Below are positions 1 to 5,165 of a DNA stretch of 5,165 nucleotides, piece by piece. Each line of letters starts with the position of its first letter. Positions within the stretch are counted from its first letter, which is position 1. A program made the position numbers and the translations under genes. Source of the DNA: Lachnospiraceae bacterium (GTDB taxonomy: Bacteria > Bacillota > Clostridia > Lachnospirales > Lachnospiraceae); the NCBI GenBank assembly GCA_017412265.1, contig JAFPYK010000227.1, positions 1-5,165 on the forward strand, in the 5' to 3' direction. The notes under the pieces were generated by a model. The model did no database searches. It was not told the DNA's origin and was given only the letters and a program-made list of their open reading frames with translations.

Positions 1-1
1 G

Positions 2-868
2 TTTGCGGCGGATGCCAGCCATGAGCACCTGTACGGGGTGCTGGAGTGCCTGAAGGAGGCTGTTGAAGAGGAGGAGATCCTGCACATGGCAGTGGATCCC
101 GCGACGGCTCTGCCGCTGGAGGAGGAGCGCCCGGACGGGACGCTCGCGCGGCTGGTCTATACGGACGCCGCGGCGGCGCGAGAGGCGGGAAGAGAGGTCG
201 CTGAGGTTCGTGCCGGAGAATATTTCCGCGAGGCGGCAGCGGCTTCGGATCCGCGGTTTTCGGGTGTCGTGATCGATCCGGAGGGGACGAGGATGTTCCT
301 CCCGCAGGCGATGATCCGGCTGCTTCTGCTGGAGGAGAGGCCGCAGGAGAATGAAGTGTATTTTGAGATCGGAGATATCACGGAGCTGGAGTGCGACTGT
401 ATCGTGAATGCGGCGAATTCGGCTCTGCTGCGGGGCGGCGGTGTCTGCGGCGCGATCTTCCGGGCCGCGGGACCGGAGCTTGACGAGGCTTGCGCGGCGA
501 TCGGGGGCTGCCCGACCGGGGAGGCCAGGATCACGAAGGGCTTCCGGCTGAAGGCGCCTTATATCATCCATGCGGTCGGCCCGATCTACAGCGGCCGGGC
601 TTCGGACCGGGAGAATCTGGCGGCGTGCTACCGCAATTCGCTGGACTTGGCGAAGGAGCACGGGATCCACAGCATCGCATTTCCGGCGATCTCCACGGGG
701 ATCTACGGATATCCGCTGGCGGAAGCCTGCGAGACGGCTCTTGTGGCGGTTTCGCTCTGGCTCTCCGAGCACACGGACTACGGGATGGCGGTGATCTTCT
801 CCTGCTTCGATCAGAGAACTTACGATGCCTATGAGGCTGCGGCGCTTAAGCTGGAAGGAAAAGCATAA
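2..868 (+). CDS. SseB-like domain fused to macrodomain (ADP-ribose-binding/hydrolase type), 5'-partial
   Basis: The frame is open from the left edge (it reads FAADASHEHLYG before the first possible start, GTG at 38), so the true start probably lies outside the window. Residue numbers here count from that GTG. Residues about 33-100 resemble an SseB N-terminal domain (LVYTD, then GVVIDPEGTRMFL). Residues about 107-275 form a complete macrodomain: GDIT at 112-115, IVNAAN at 122-127, a glycine loop GGGVCGAIF at 133-141, HAVGPIY at 178-184 and the phosphate-binding loop STGIYGYP at 219-226. Macrodomains of the YmdB/MacroD class bind ADP-ribose and remove acetyl or ADP-ribosyl groups, and the protein should be cytosolic. 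The glycine loop normally reads GGGVDGAIH; here the catalytic Asp is Cys137 and the His is Phe, so the chemistry may differ or be lost. ATG at 86, nine bases after GAGGAGGAG, is an alternative start, but the upstream frame looks coding. The macrodomain call is firm, the SseB call moderate and the substrate unknown. Confidence 0.88.
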   Translation, partial: FAADASHEHLYGVLECLKEAVEEEEILHMAVDPATALPLEEERPDGTLARLVYTDAAAAREAGREVAEVRAGEYFREAAAASDPRFSGVVIDPEGTRMFLPQAMIRLLLLEERPQENEVYFEIGDITELECDCIVNAANSALLRGGGVCGAIFRAAGPELDEACAAIGGCPTGEARITKGFRLKAPYIIHAVGPIYSGRASDRENLAACYRNSLDLAKEHGIHSIAFPAISTGIYGYPLAEACETALVAVSLWLSEHTDYGMAVIFSCFDQRTYDAYEAAALKLEGKA

Positions 869-897
869 AGCTTAATGGAAAATGAAATCAGAGATGA

Positions 898-940
898 AAA
901 ACCCCCGGGATGGCTGCGAGGCAGCTGTCCCGGGGGTTTT
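898..940. terminator. Bidirectional rho-independent terminator between convergent genes
   Basis: A perfect 13-bp inverted repeat, AAAACCCCCGGGA (898-910) with TCCCGGGGGTTTT (928-940), has inner arms GCTGC/GCAGC around a GAG loop. The A-tract on one side and T-tract on the other give a U-run on either transcript. It lies 29 bases past the macrodomain stop and 13 bases past the stop of the opposing membrane-protein gene, so it should end both. Confidence 0.93.
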
Positions 941-953
941 GTGCAGGTTGTGG

Positions 954-1604
954 TCAGTGCATCCGCTTCTTCTTGCGGTAGCGCAGGATGAAGAAGGCTG
1001 CGACCGCGAGCACGAAGACGACCATCAGGAGCCCGTAGATCAGGAAGACTTCTTCGGGAAGGATCAGGATCACGGGGTCGGTCTTCGGGCTGAAGATCCA
1101 GTCGTCGTTGCGGAAGAAGATCTTGTGGAAGGTCGTGAAGGTCCGGTCGAAGTCGATGGCGCAGCCGAGGCCGAGCACCAGCGGCGCGATCACCATCACG
1201 AGCGCGGAGGTCAGGAGATAGTGGCAGCGGCCGGCCCTGCGTTCTCTGCGCGCCAGCAGAAGCGCCGGGATGCCGCAGACCGGGATCATGGCCGCGAACA
1301 GGTTAAAGAGCACCTTGCAGTCCGCGAAGTGTCCGATGCCGCTCTCGGAGGCCGGCAGGGTCGGGAAGACGAGCTCGCCCCCGGTGAAGGGGATGAGATA
1401 GTTCATCAGGCCGTTGAAGTTCAGGAGGATCTCTTCCTTCGGATAGCCGGACTGCTCCGGGATCTTCAGGAGAGGAACCATCAGGTAATAAAACGGGCGG
1501 AACTGGGTGACGAGGGTCGCCACCAGGCCGATGACAAATAAGGTCATCAAAAACCCGATGAGGAGCTCTCTCGGATGGAATCTCTGGTTCGATGTGACGG
1601 ACAT
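954..1604 (-). CDS. DUF1461/TIGR01906 family membrane protein, Lit-like (lipoprotein intramolecular transacylase family)
   Basis: This 216-residue protein has four predicted membrane helices at about 14-35, 98-119, 129-148 and 186-208 and a basic C-terminal tail (RYRKKKR), with a large extracytoplasmic loop between helices 1 and 2. The conserved family block FHKIFFRNDDWIF followed by DP and ILPEE (about 159-185) is clear, as is GIGHFADCK (about 89-97). Two histidines, H92 and H160, match in context the pair I recall as catalytic in Enterococcus Lit. That enzyme moves an acyl chain within diacylglyceryl lipoproteins to give the lyso-form. Not every DUF1461 member is a proven Lit, so the activity is inferred. 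The start chosen is ATG at 1604: GGAGG lies seven bases upstream (1616-1612). The longer ATG at 1625 would leave about four bases of leader after the predicted promoter and has no good ribosome binding site. It is a single-gene unit, convergent with the macrodomain gene and divergent from purH. Confidence 0.85.
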   Translation of the reverse strand: MSVTSNQRFHPRELLIGFLMTLFVIGLVATLVTQFRPFYYLMVPLLKIPEQSGYPKEEILLNFNGLMNYLIPFTGGELVFPTLPASESGIGHFADCKVLFNLFAAMIPVCGIPALLLARRERRAGRCHYLLTSALVMVIAPLVLGLGCAIDFDRTFTTFHKIFFRNDDWIFSPKTDPVILILPEEVFLIYGLLMVVFVLAVAAFFILRYRKKKRMH

Positions 1605-1611
1605 GTTGCTG

Positions 1612-1616
1612 CCTCC
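1612..1616 (-). promoter_or_regulatory. Ribosome binding site deciding the Lit-like start
   Basis: GGAGG on the minus strand stands seven bases before ATG 1604 but lies inside the longer reading frame that begins at 1625. It therefore supports the shorter protein. Confidence 0.75.
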
Positions 1617-1635
1617 GTTTCTCATTTCTTCCGCT

Positions 1636-1665
1636 ATGATAGCACAGGACGGCTCGCCGGGGCAA
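1636..1665 (-). promoter_or_regulatory. Sigma-A type promoter for the Lit-like gene
   Basis: On the minus strand, -35 TTGCCC (1665-1660) and -10 TATCAT (1641-1636) are 18 bp apart, and the -10 is preceded by TGC, an extended -10 element. Transcription should start near 1629, giving a leader of about 25 bases to ATG 1604. Confidence 0.6.
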
Positions 1666-1703
1666 GATGATAAATAGATTAAGAATTTCTAATGAACGGA
1701 GTG

Positions 1704-1732
1704 TTGAAGTACGGGACCGCCTCGGTTATAGT
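1704..1732 (+). promoter_or_regulatory. Sigma-A type promoter for purH
   Basis: TTGAAG (1704-1709) and TATAGT (1727-1732) are separated by 17 bp. An AT-rich stretch at 1670-1693 just upstream could act as an UP element. The predicted transcript starts near 1739. I see no PurR box of the Bacillus type, and the leader is too short for a purine riboswitch. Confidence 0.65.
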
Positions 1733-1741
1733 TAAGGCGTT

Positions 1742-1764
1742 ACAGGGGATCGCAGGATCCCTGT
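1742..1764 (+). other. Hairpin at the 5' end of the purH leader
   Basis: ACAGGGGATC and GATCCCTGT pair around a GCAG loop with one bulged G. The stem begins within a few bases of the predicted transcript start and has no T-tract after it, so it is not a terminator. A role in mRNA stability or in protein binding is possible but unproven. Confidence 0.45.
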
Positions 1765-1791
1765 GTATTTCCAGAAAGAATGAGGGCATGA

Positions 1792-3357
1792 GTGAAGATG
1801 AGAGCTTTGGTCAGTGTGTCGGATAAGACCGGTATTGTGGAACTTGCGAAGGAACTGGTAAGCCTCGGCGTGGAGATTATCTCTACCGGAGGGACGTACC
1901 GGAAGTTACAGGAGGCTGGCGTTCCTGCGATGGAGATCTCGGATCTGACCGGGTTCCCGGAGTGCCTGGACGGGCGCGTGAAGACGCTGCATCCGGTCGT
2001 GCATGCGGGCCTGCTCGCGATGCGCAGCAATCCGGACCATATGAGGCAGCTCGAGGAGCTGGGCATTGAGACGATTGATTTTGTCTTCGTCAATCTGTAT
2101 CCGTTTAAGGCGACGATCTTAAAAGAGGGCGTGACCCGCGCGGACGCGGTGGAGAATATCGATATCGGCGGGCCGACGATGCTTCGCGCGGCAGCCAAGA
2201 ACTATCAGGATGTGGCTGTGGTCGTGGATCCGGCGGACTACCCGCAGGTGCTTTCGGAGCTTCGAGAGAACGGCTCTGTGTCCGTGGAGACGAAGTTCTA
2301 CCTGATGCAGAAGGTCTTCCAGCATACCAGCAATTACGATACGATGATCGCGGATTATCTGAGAAGAGAGCGCGGCGATCATGAGCTTCCGGAGACGCTG
2401 ACGCTCACCTATGAGAAGGTGCAGGATATGCGCTACGGAGAGAACCCGCACCAGAAGGCCGCGTTCTACCGCGAGATCGGCAGACGGCCCGGCTCTCTGG
2501 CCGAGGCGGTGCAGCTGCACGGCAAGGAGCTCTCATTTAACAATATCAACGATACGAACGGAGCGCTGGAACTCTTAAAAGAGTACGCGGAACCGACCGT
2601 GGTTGCCTGCAAGCATGGCAATCCGTGCGGCGTCGGAAGCGCGGCCAACGTGTATGAGGCCTGGAGCAAGGCTTACGCGGCGGACAAGGTCTCGATCTTC
2701 GGAGGCATCGTGGTGACCAACCAGGTGATCACGAAGGCGGTCGCGGAGGAGATGAGCAAGATCTTCCTCGAGGTTGTCGTGGCGCCGGATTATGAGGAAG
2801 AGGCGCTGGCCATCCTCACTCAGAAGAAGAACATCCGACTGTTACAGCTTGCGGATATCACCGTGAAGCAGCCCGCGGACGCGCTGGATATCAAGAAGGT
2901 GAACGGCGGAGTGATCGTGCAGACGATCGACGCGAAGCTTCTGCCGGACGACGAGAACCAGATCAAGGTCGTGACGGAGCGCACGCCTTCCGAGAAGGAG
3001 ATGGAGGATCTCCTCTTCGCGTGGAAGATGGTGAAGTATGTGAAGTCCAACGGTATCGCGCTCGCGAAGGATAAGCAGAGCGTCGGTATCGGACCCGGAC
3101 AGGTTAACCGGATCTGGGCGACCGAGCAGTGCATGGAGCACGCCAGGGAGCTCATCGGAGAGAATGCCACGCAGGGTGCGGTCCTTGCCTCCGACGCGTT
3201 CTTCCCGTTTGACGACTGCGTGGAGGTCGCGCACAAGAACGGAATCACTGCGATCATTCAGCCCGGCGGTTCGATCCGGGACGAGGATTCGATTAAGAAA
3301 TGTAATGAGTACGGGATCGCGATGATCTTCACAGGGATGAGACATTTCAGACATTGA
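1792..3357 (+). CDS. purH: Bifunctional AICAR formyltransferase / IMP cyclohydrolase PurH
   Basis: This enzyme catalyses the last two steps of de novo IMP synthesis in the cytosol: formyl transfer from 10-formyl-THF to AICAR, then cyclisation of FAICAR to IMP. At 521 residues it has the family's usual length and is intact. The N-terminal MGS-like IMP cyclohydrolase domain (about 1-135) carries ALVSVSDKTGI, STGGT (31-35), LDGRVKTLHP (59-68) and NIDIGGPTMLRAAAKN (122-137). The C-terminal transformylase domain carries MRYGENPHQ (213-221), SFNNINDTNGA, the catalytic KHGNPCG (Lys274-His275), KSNGIA (418-423), and a DAFFPFDD block followed by QPGGSIRD, ending in the classic RHFRH. The start is GTG at 1792, five bases after GAGGG (1782-1786); ATG at 1798 (eleven bases away) is the alternative and would give MRALVSVS. 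It has its own promoter and terminator, with no other pur gene in view, so it seems to be monocistronic here rather than part of a pur operon. Confidence 0.98.
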   Translation: MKMRALVSVSDKTGIVELAKELVSLGVEIISTGGTYRKLQEAGVPAMEISDLTGFPECLDGRVKTLHPVVHAGLLAMRSNPDHMRQLEELGIETIDFVFVNLYPFKATILKEGVTRADAVENIDIGGPTMLRAAAKNYQDVAVVVDPADYPQVLSELRENGSVSVETKFYLMQKVFQHTSNYDTMIADYLRRERGDHELPETLTLTYEKVQDMRYGENPHQKAAFYREIGRRPGSLAEAVQLHGKELSFNNINDTNGALELLKEYAEPTVVACKHGNPCGVGSAANVYEAWSKAYAADKVSIFGGIVVTNQVITKAVAEEMSKIFLEVVVAPDYEEEALAILTQKKNIRLLQLADITVKQPADALDIKKVNGGVIVQTIDAKLLPDDENQIKVVTERTPSEKEMEDLLFAWKMVKYVKSNGIALAKDKQSVGIGPGQVNRIWATEQCMEHARELIGENATQGAVLASDAFFPFDDCVEVAHKNGITAIIQPGGSIRDEDSIKKCNEYGIAMIFTGMRHFRH

Positions 3358-3440
3358 GAATTATAGTTTTTACACCGGAACGGGGAGGGAAGAAGCAAAA
3401 TGCTTCGCTCTGCCGAGAATGGGTAAAGAATCATTTACAG

Positions 3441-3470
3441 GAGGATGAGGGTTCGCTCTCATCCTCTTTT
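3441..3470 (+). terminator. purH rho-independent terminator with UUCG tetraloop
   Basis: GAGGATGAGGG (3441-3451) pairs with CTCTCATCCTC (3456-3466) over 11 bp with one G-U pair. The loop is TTCG, the extra-stable UUCG tetraloop, and TTTT follows directly. It lies about 85 bases after the purH stop. Confidence 0.92.
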
Positions 3471-3580
3471 ATTACTGTCATTTCTGAGGGGGCAGGCAAG
3501 TCTCTGTCTGGATTTACTGGGAATAAAGGCGGATGCCGGATGAGACTCCGGTGACAGAAGATCCGGTCAAGAGATTCAGA

Positions 3581-3587
3581 AAAGGAG
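3581..3587 (+). promoter_or_regulatory. Ribosome binding site of the cell-wall-binding gene
   Basis: AAAGGAG lies eight bases before ATG 3596. It fixes the start at the signal peptide (MRKKKSF) rather than at the in-frame upstream ATG at 3533. I found no convincing -35/-10 pair between the purH terminator and this site. Confidence 0.8.
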
Positions 3588-3595
3588 AACGAACG

Positions 3596-4205
3596 ATGAG
3601 AAAGAAGAAATCATTTTTGTGGCTTTTCGGGATGATGCTGTGTCTGCTGGTGTGTCTGAGCCCTTCTGCTGCCGGTAAGGCAGATATTATTCCCATAGGG
3701 ACGGGAGTCTCTACGCTGGCAGAAGGATGCGGAGGGACGAAGGTTTCTCTACGATGATAACGGTACGATGCTTGTGGGCTGGCAGAAGATCGGAGGCAAA
3801 TGGTATTGGTTCCACGGATCCGGAGCAATGGCAACCGGTTGGAGAGAGATTGGCGGGAAATGGTATTATTTTGCCGGCGGCGGAGCGATGCAGACCGGCT
3901 GGCAGAAAATCTCCGGGAAGTGGTATTATCTCGCAGGAGGCGGTGCCATGGTGACCGGATGGCAGACCATAAACAAAAAGACTTATTACTTCAAGTCCTC
4001 TGGAGCCATGGCGGCAAATGAATGGGTCACCGGTTACTGGTGGCTGAACGCGGACGGTACCTGGACCTACAAGTATAAGGGTTCCTGGAATAAGAACAGC
4101 AAGGGATGGTGGTTCGGTGACACCAGCGGATGGTATGCGAAGAATACAACGATTATCATCAACAATAAGAGTTATAGCTTTGATGCAGGCGGATATATGA
4201 AATAG
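3596..4205 (+). pseudogene. Frameshifted secreted cell-wall-binding repeat protein
   Basis: ATG 3596, behind a good ribosome binding site, encodes a signal peptide: basic MRKKK, hydrophobic FLWLFGMMLCLLVCL, then SPSAAGKA as a likely cleavage region. That frame runs to a TGA at 3755-3757. The mature part is in the +1 frame: from about 3711 it reads LRWQKDAEGRRFLYDDNG, then four near-identical 20-residue units such as WREIGGKWYYFAGGGAMQTG, then a Trp-rich cap (EWVTGYWWLNADGTW, GSWNKNSKGWWFGDTSGWYAKN, ending FDAGGYMK) and stop at 4203-4205. The units are of the choline/glucan-binding CW_binding type, which dock proteins to the cell wall. The frame switch must lie after the TAG at 3696-3698 of the repeat frame and before about 3716, around AGGGACGGG. 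One extra base there, or two lost, would explain it. Restored, the protein would have about 203 residues and no catalytic domain. ATG 3768 could start a 145-residue product without a secretion signal, but it has no ribosome binding site. A sequencing error or programmed shift cannot be excluded. Confidence 0.8.
3717..4019 (+). repeat. Five tandem cell-wall-binding repeats (about 60 bp each)
   Basis: One 63-bp unit (3717-3779) is followed by four units of exactly 60 bp beginning with TGG at 3780, 3840, 3900 and 3960. The protein consensus is WQKIxGKWYYFxGxGAMxTG. Units 2 to 4 are closest; the first and last are diverged, as is common at the ends of such arrays. The DNA differs mostly at third positions, so the array is not freshly duplicated. 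Confidence 0.9.
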
Positions 4206-4220
4206 GCGTTCCAAGAGAAG

Positions 4221-4260
4221 GGCCCGGGAAGAAGAATCAACTTCTTCCCGGGCCTGTTCT
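4221..4260 (+). terminator. Probable terminator after the cell-wall-binding gene
   Basis: GGCCCGGGAAGAAG (4221-4234) and CTTCTTCCCGGGCC (4241-4254) form a perfect 14-bp stem with an AATCAA loop, 16 bases past the stop codon. The following TGTTCT is a poor T-tract, so the strength is uncertain. It also lies downstream of the convergent tetR, where the minus strand offers CTTCTCTT. No other terminator for tetR is evident. Confidence 0.72.
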
Positions 4261-4362
4261 GTAAGGTCAGGAGATGACAAGAAGTCTGTGGTTCTCCGAA
4301 AGGATGACGAAGCTTGCCAGTGATCATCCAGAGAATGAGGGCTCTGTCCGCAGGGGCCGTGA

Positions 4363-4932
4363 CTAAAAGATCTTGAGCATCAGGGAAATGAGGAGATCGG
4401 TGATCTCTTCCGGCGAGCAGTCCTCTTTTTTCAGCCATCGATCTATGGTGGAGATGAATCCGACTGCAATGTAGAGGATCACATATTCTGTCTTTTTTTC
4501 GAGAGGGCGTCCATAATGCTGATAGTTGCGGTACATCTGAGAAGAAATGGATGAGATCACTTTGTTATAAAAATTGATATCACCTGCAGGGGACATGAGA
4601 AAGCGGGTGAGAGCTTTGCGTTCCAGGTGATACTGCAGATCCGCTGTCAGCTCCTGTCGATATTGTTCCATCTCTTCAGCAGTAGAATCTGGATGGAGGC
4701 GCCACAGGTTTGGTGTCAGTGCTCGGACGTCATCAATGTACTCCTGTTCGATCTCCCGCAGCATGTCATCCTTTGTATCGTAATATCGATAAAAGGTGCT
4801 GCGGTACAGGCCTGCCTGCCGACAGATCTCCTGAATCGTAATGTCATAATATGCCTTCTTTCCGCAGAGGGAAATAAGTGCTGTTTTTAAACGCTCCTTG
4901 GTACGGGAGCGTTTTTTGAGGTTCTCACCCAT
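4363..4932 (-). CDS. TetR/AcrR family transcriptional regulator (DhaS-like C-terminal type)
   Basis: This 189-residue DNA-binding protein has the usual TetR length. The N-terminal domain carries the helix-turn-helix: residues 31-57 read ITIQEICRQAGLYRSTFYRYY then DTKDDML, with the family's hallmark STFYRYY recognition helix and KDDML linker, preceded by a basic arm (KKRSRTKERLKTAL). The all-helical C-terminal part, ending YIAVGFISTIDRWLKKEDCSPEEITDLLISLM, resembles the TetR_C_8/DhaS-type ligand and dimer domain; the ligand cannot be read from sequence. The start ATG at 4932 has AGGAG seven bases upstream (4944-4940). A perfect palindrome and a promoter lie upstream, and a divergent gene begins at 5091, so it probably represses itself and that gene. 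Base composition is more AT-rich than purH or the macrodomain gene, suggesting an accessory segment. The family is certain; the target is inferred. Confidence 0.93.
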   Translation of the reverse strand: MGENLKKRSRTKERLKTALISLCGKKAYYDITIQEICRQAGLYRSTFYRYYDTKDDMLREIEQEYIDDVRALTPNLWRLHPDSTAEEMEQYRQELTADLQYHLERKALTRFLMSPAGDINFYNKVISSISSQMYRNYQHYGRPLEKKTEYVILYIAVGFISTIDRWLKKEDCSPEEITDLLISLMLKIF

Positions 4933-4965
4933 GATAATTCTCCTAACGCAACAAAATGAGACTTA

Positions 4966-4982
4966 ATGTCCTAATAGGACAT
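4966..4982. promoter_or_regulatory. Perfect 17-bp palindrome, candidate TetR operator
   Basis: ATGTCCTA-A-TAGGACAT is an exact inverted repeat with 8-bp arms around a single central base, the size and symmetry usual for TetR-family sites. It lies 33 bases upstream of the tetR start codon and about 15 bases downstream of its predicted -10, so a bound repressor would block tetR transcription. Confidence 0.72.
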
Positions 4983-4997
4983 GATGTTCTTATTTGT

Positions 4998-5026
4998 ACT
5001 ATATACCATTATCCGGGGTTTGTATA
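4998..5026 (-). promoter_or_regulatory. Predicted tetR promoter
   Basis: On the minus strand, TATACA (5026-5021) and TATAGT (5003-4998) are 17 bp apart, placing the transcript start near 4991, just before the palindrome. The -35 is a weak match. A plus-strand TATACT (5023-5028) overlaps this -35, so the divergent gene's promoter may share the site, but I cannot place a matching plus-strand -35. Confidence 0.5.
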
Positions 5027-5073
5027 CTCACATTATAAGTAATTAGAACTGTAATTTCAAACAATTTCATATT

Positions 5074-5080
5074 GGAGGTG
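5074..5080 (+). promoter_or_regulatory. Ribosome binding site of the divergent gene
   Basis: GGAGGTG closely matches the anti-Shine-Dalgarno sequence and ends ten bases before ATG 5091. The spacing is slightly long but workable. It is the main evidence that a real gene starts here. Confidence 0.65.
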
Positions 5081-5090
5081 CTACACTAAT

Positions 5091-5165
5091 ATGTTCGCAT
5101 ACTGCAGGAACTGCGTAATTAATAATATAGATTTGTGGGGCGAACTTGACGTCTCGACCATTGAA
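5091..5165 (+). CDS. Start of a divergent gene of unknown function, 3'-partial
   Basis: ATG 5091 opens a frame without stop to the window edge, giving 25 residues: MFAYCRNCVINNIDLWGELD followed by VSTIE. I do not recognise the family. A CxxC pair (Cys5, Cys8) near the N-terminus could be half of a zinc ribbon or a redox pair, but the visible part is too short to say. It is transcribed away from tetR across a shared control region, the usual place for a gene that a TetR repressor regulates. Confidence 0.55.
   Translation, partial: MFAYCRNCVINNIDLWGELDVSTIE

Noticed and set aside
882..1541. Long plus-strand frame of 219 codons opposite the Lit-like gene
   Set aside because: It lies antisense to a clear membrane-protein family member, begins inside the shared terminator region and has the highly charged, low-hydrophobicity composition typical of the reverse complement of a GC-rich membrane gene.
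1788..1826. Out-of-frame 12-codon frame (ATG 1788 to TAA 1824) overlapping the purH start, possible regulatory uORF
   Set aside because: The only Shine-Dalgarno, GAGGG, ends one base before this ATG, too close for initiation, while the purH GTG is well spaced.
3392..3406. Small hairpin GAAGCA-AAA-TGCTTC after purH as a terminator
   Set aside because: It has only six base pairs, a three-base loop and no T-tract; the UUCG hairpin at 3441-3470 is the clear terminator.
3596..3670. Lipobox in the signal peptide (LLVC)
   Set aside because: The residue before Cys is Val, which lipoboxes do not normally allow, and a type I cleavage region follows; wall-repeat proteins are usually not lipoproteins.
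3717..4019. Regular 60-bp repeats as a CRISPR-like array
   Set aside because: The units are contiguous without spacers, keep one reading frame and encode a known wall-binding motif.
3711..4280. Minus-strand frame of 189 codons opposite the cell-wall repeats
   Set aside because: It is the antisense shadow of the repeat array: its protein shows the same periodicity, and it has no family resemblance or ribosome binding site.

Overview
This window looks like chromosome from a Gram-positive gut clostridium, most likely Lachnospiraceae. The reasons are the GC-rich housekeeping genes with strong AGGAGG-type ribosome binding sites, a Lit/DUF1461-type lipoprotein-modifying membrane protein, a secreted protein made of choline-binding-type cell-wall repeats with a Trp-rich C-terminal cap, and a DhaS-like TetR regulator. 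The assignment rests on family resemblance recalled from memory, not on a search.

Layout. (1) 2-868, plus strand: the 3' part of a gene for an SseB-like domain fused to a macrodomain; the reading frame is open through the left edge. (2) 898-940: a strong symmetrical terminator shared with the convergent gene. (3) 954-1604, minus strand: a four-helix membrane protein of the DUF1461/TIGR01906 (Lit-like) family. (4) 1605-1791: a divergent control region with one recognisable promoter per strand and a hairpin at the predicted 5' end of the purH transcript. (5) 1792-3357, plus strand: intact purH, followed by a UUCG-loop terminator; it appears to be transcribed alone. (6) 3596-4205, plus strand: a small secreted cell-wall-binding repeat protein whose signal peptide and repeats lie in different frames, so the gene as given is frameshifted. 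It is followed by a long GC-rich hairpin. (7) 4363-4932, minus strand: a TetR-family repressor, with a perfect 17-bp palindrome just downstream of its predicted promoter. (8) 5091-5165, plus strand: the first 25 codons of a divergent gene cut by the right edge.

How the genes relate. The first two thirds are ordinary single-gene transcription units separated by terminators: nucleotide/ADP-ribose metabolism, envelope lipoprotein modification and purine synthesis. They share no evident pathway. The right end, from about 4260 on, is more AT-rich and is a classic local-repressor arrangement: tetR, an operator and a divergent gene that is probably its target. I see no CRISPR array, transposase, integrase, tRNA or rRNA, and no convincing sign of a wholly new system. 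The items most worth a second look are the frameshift in the repeat protein, the macrodomain with Cys in place of the usual catalytic Asp, and the palindrome next to the truncated divergent gene.
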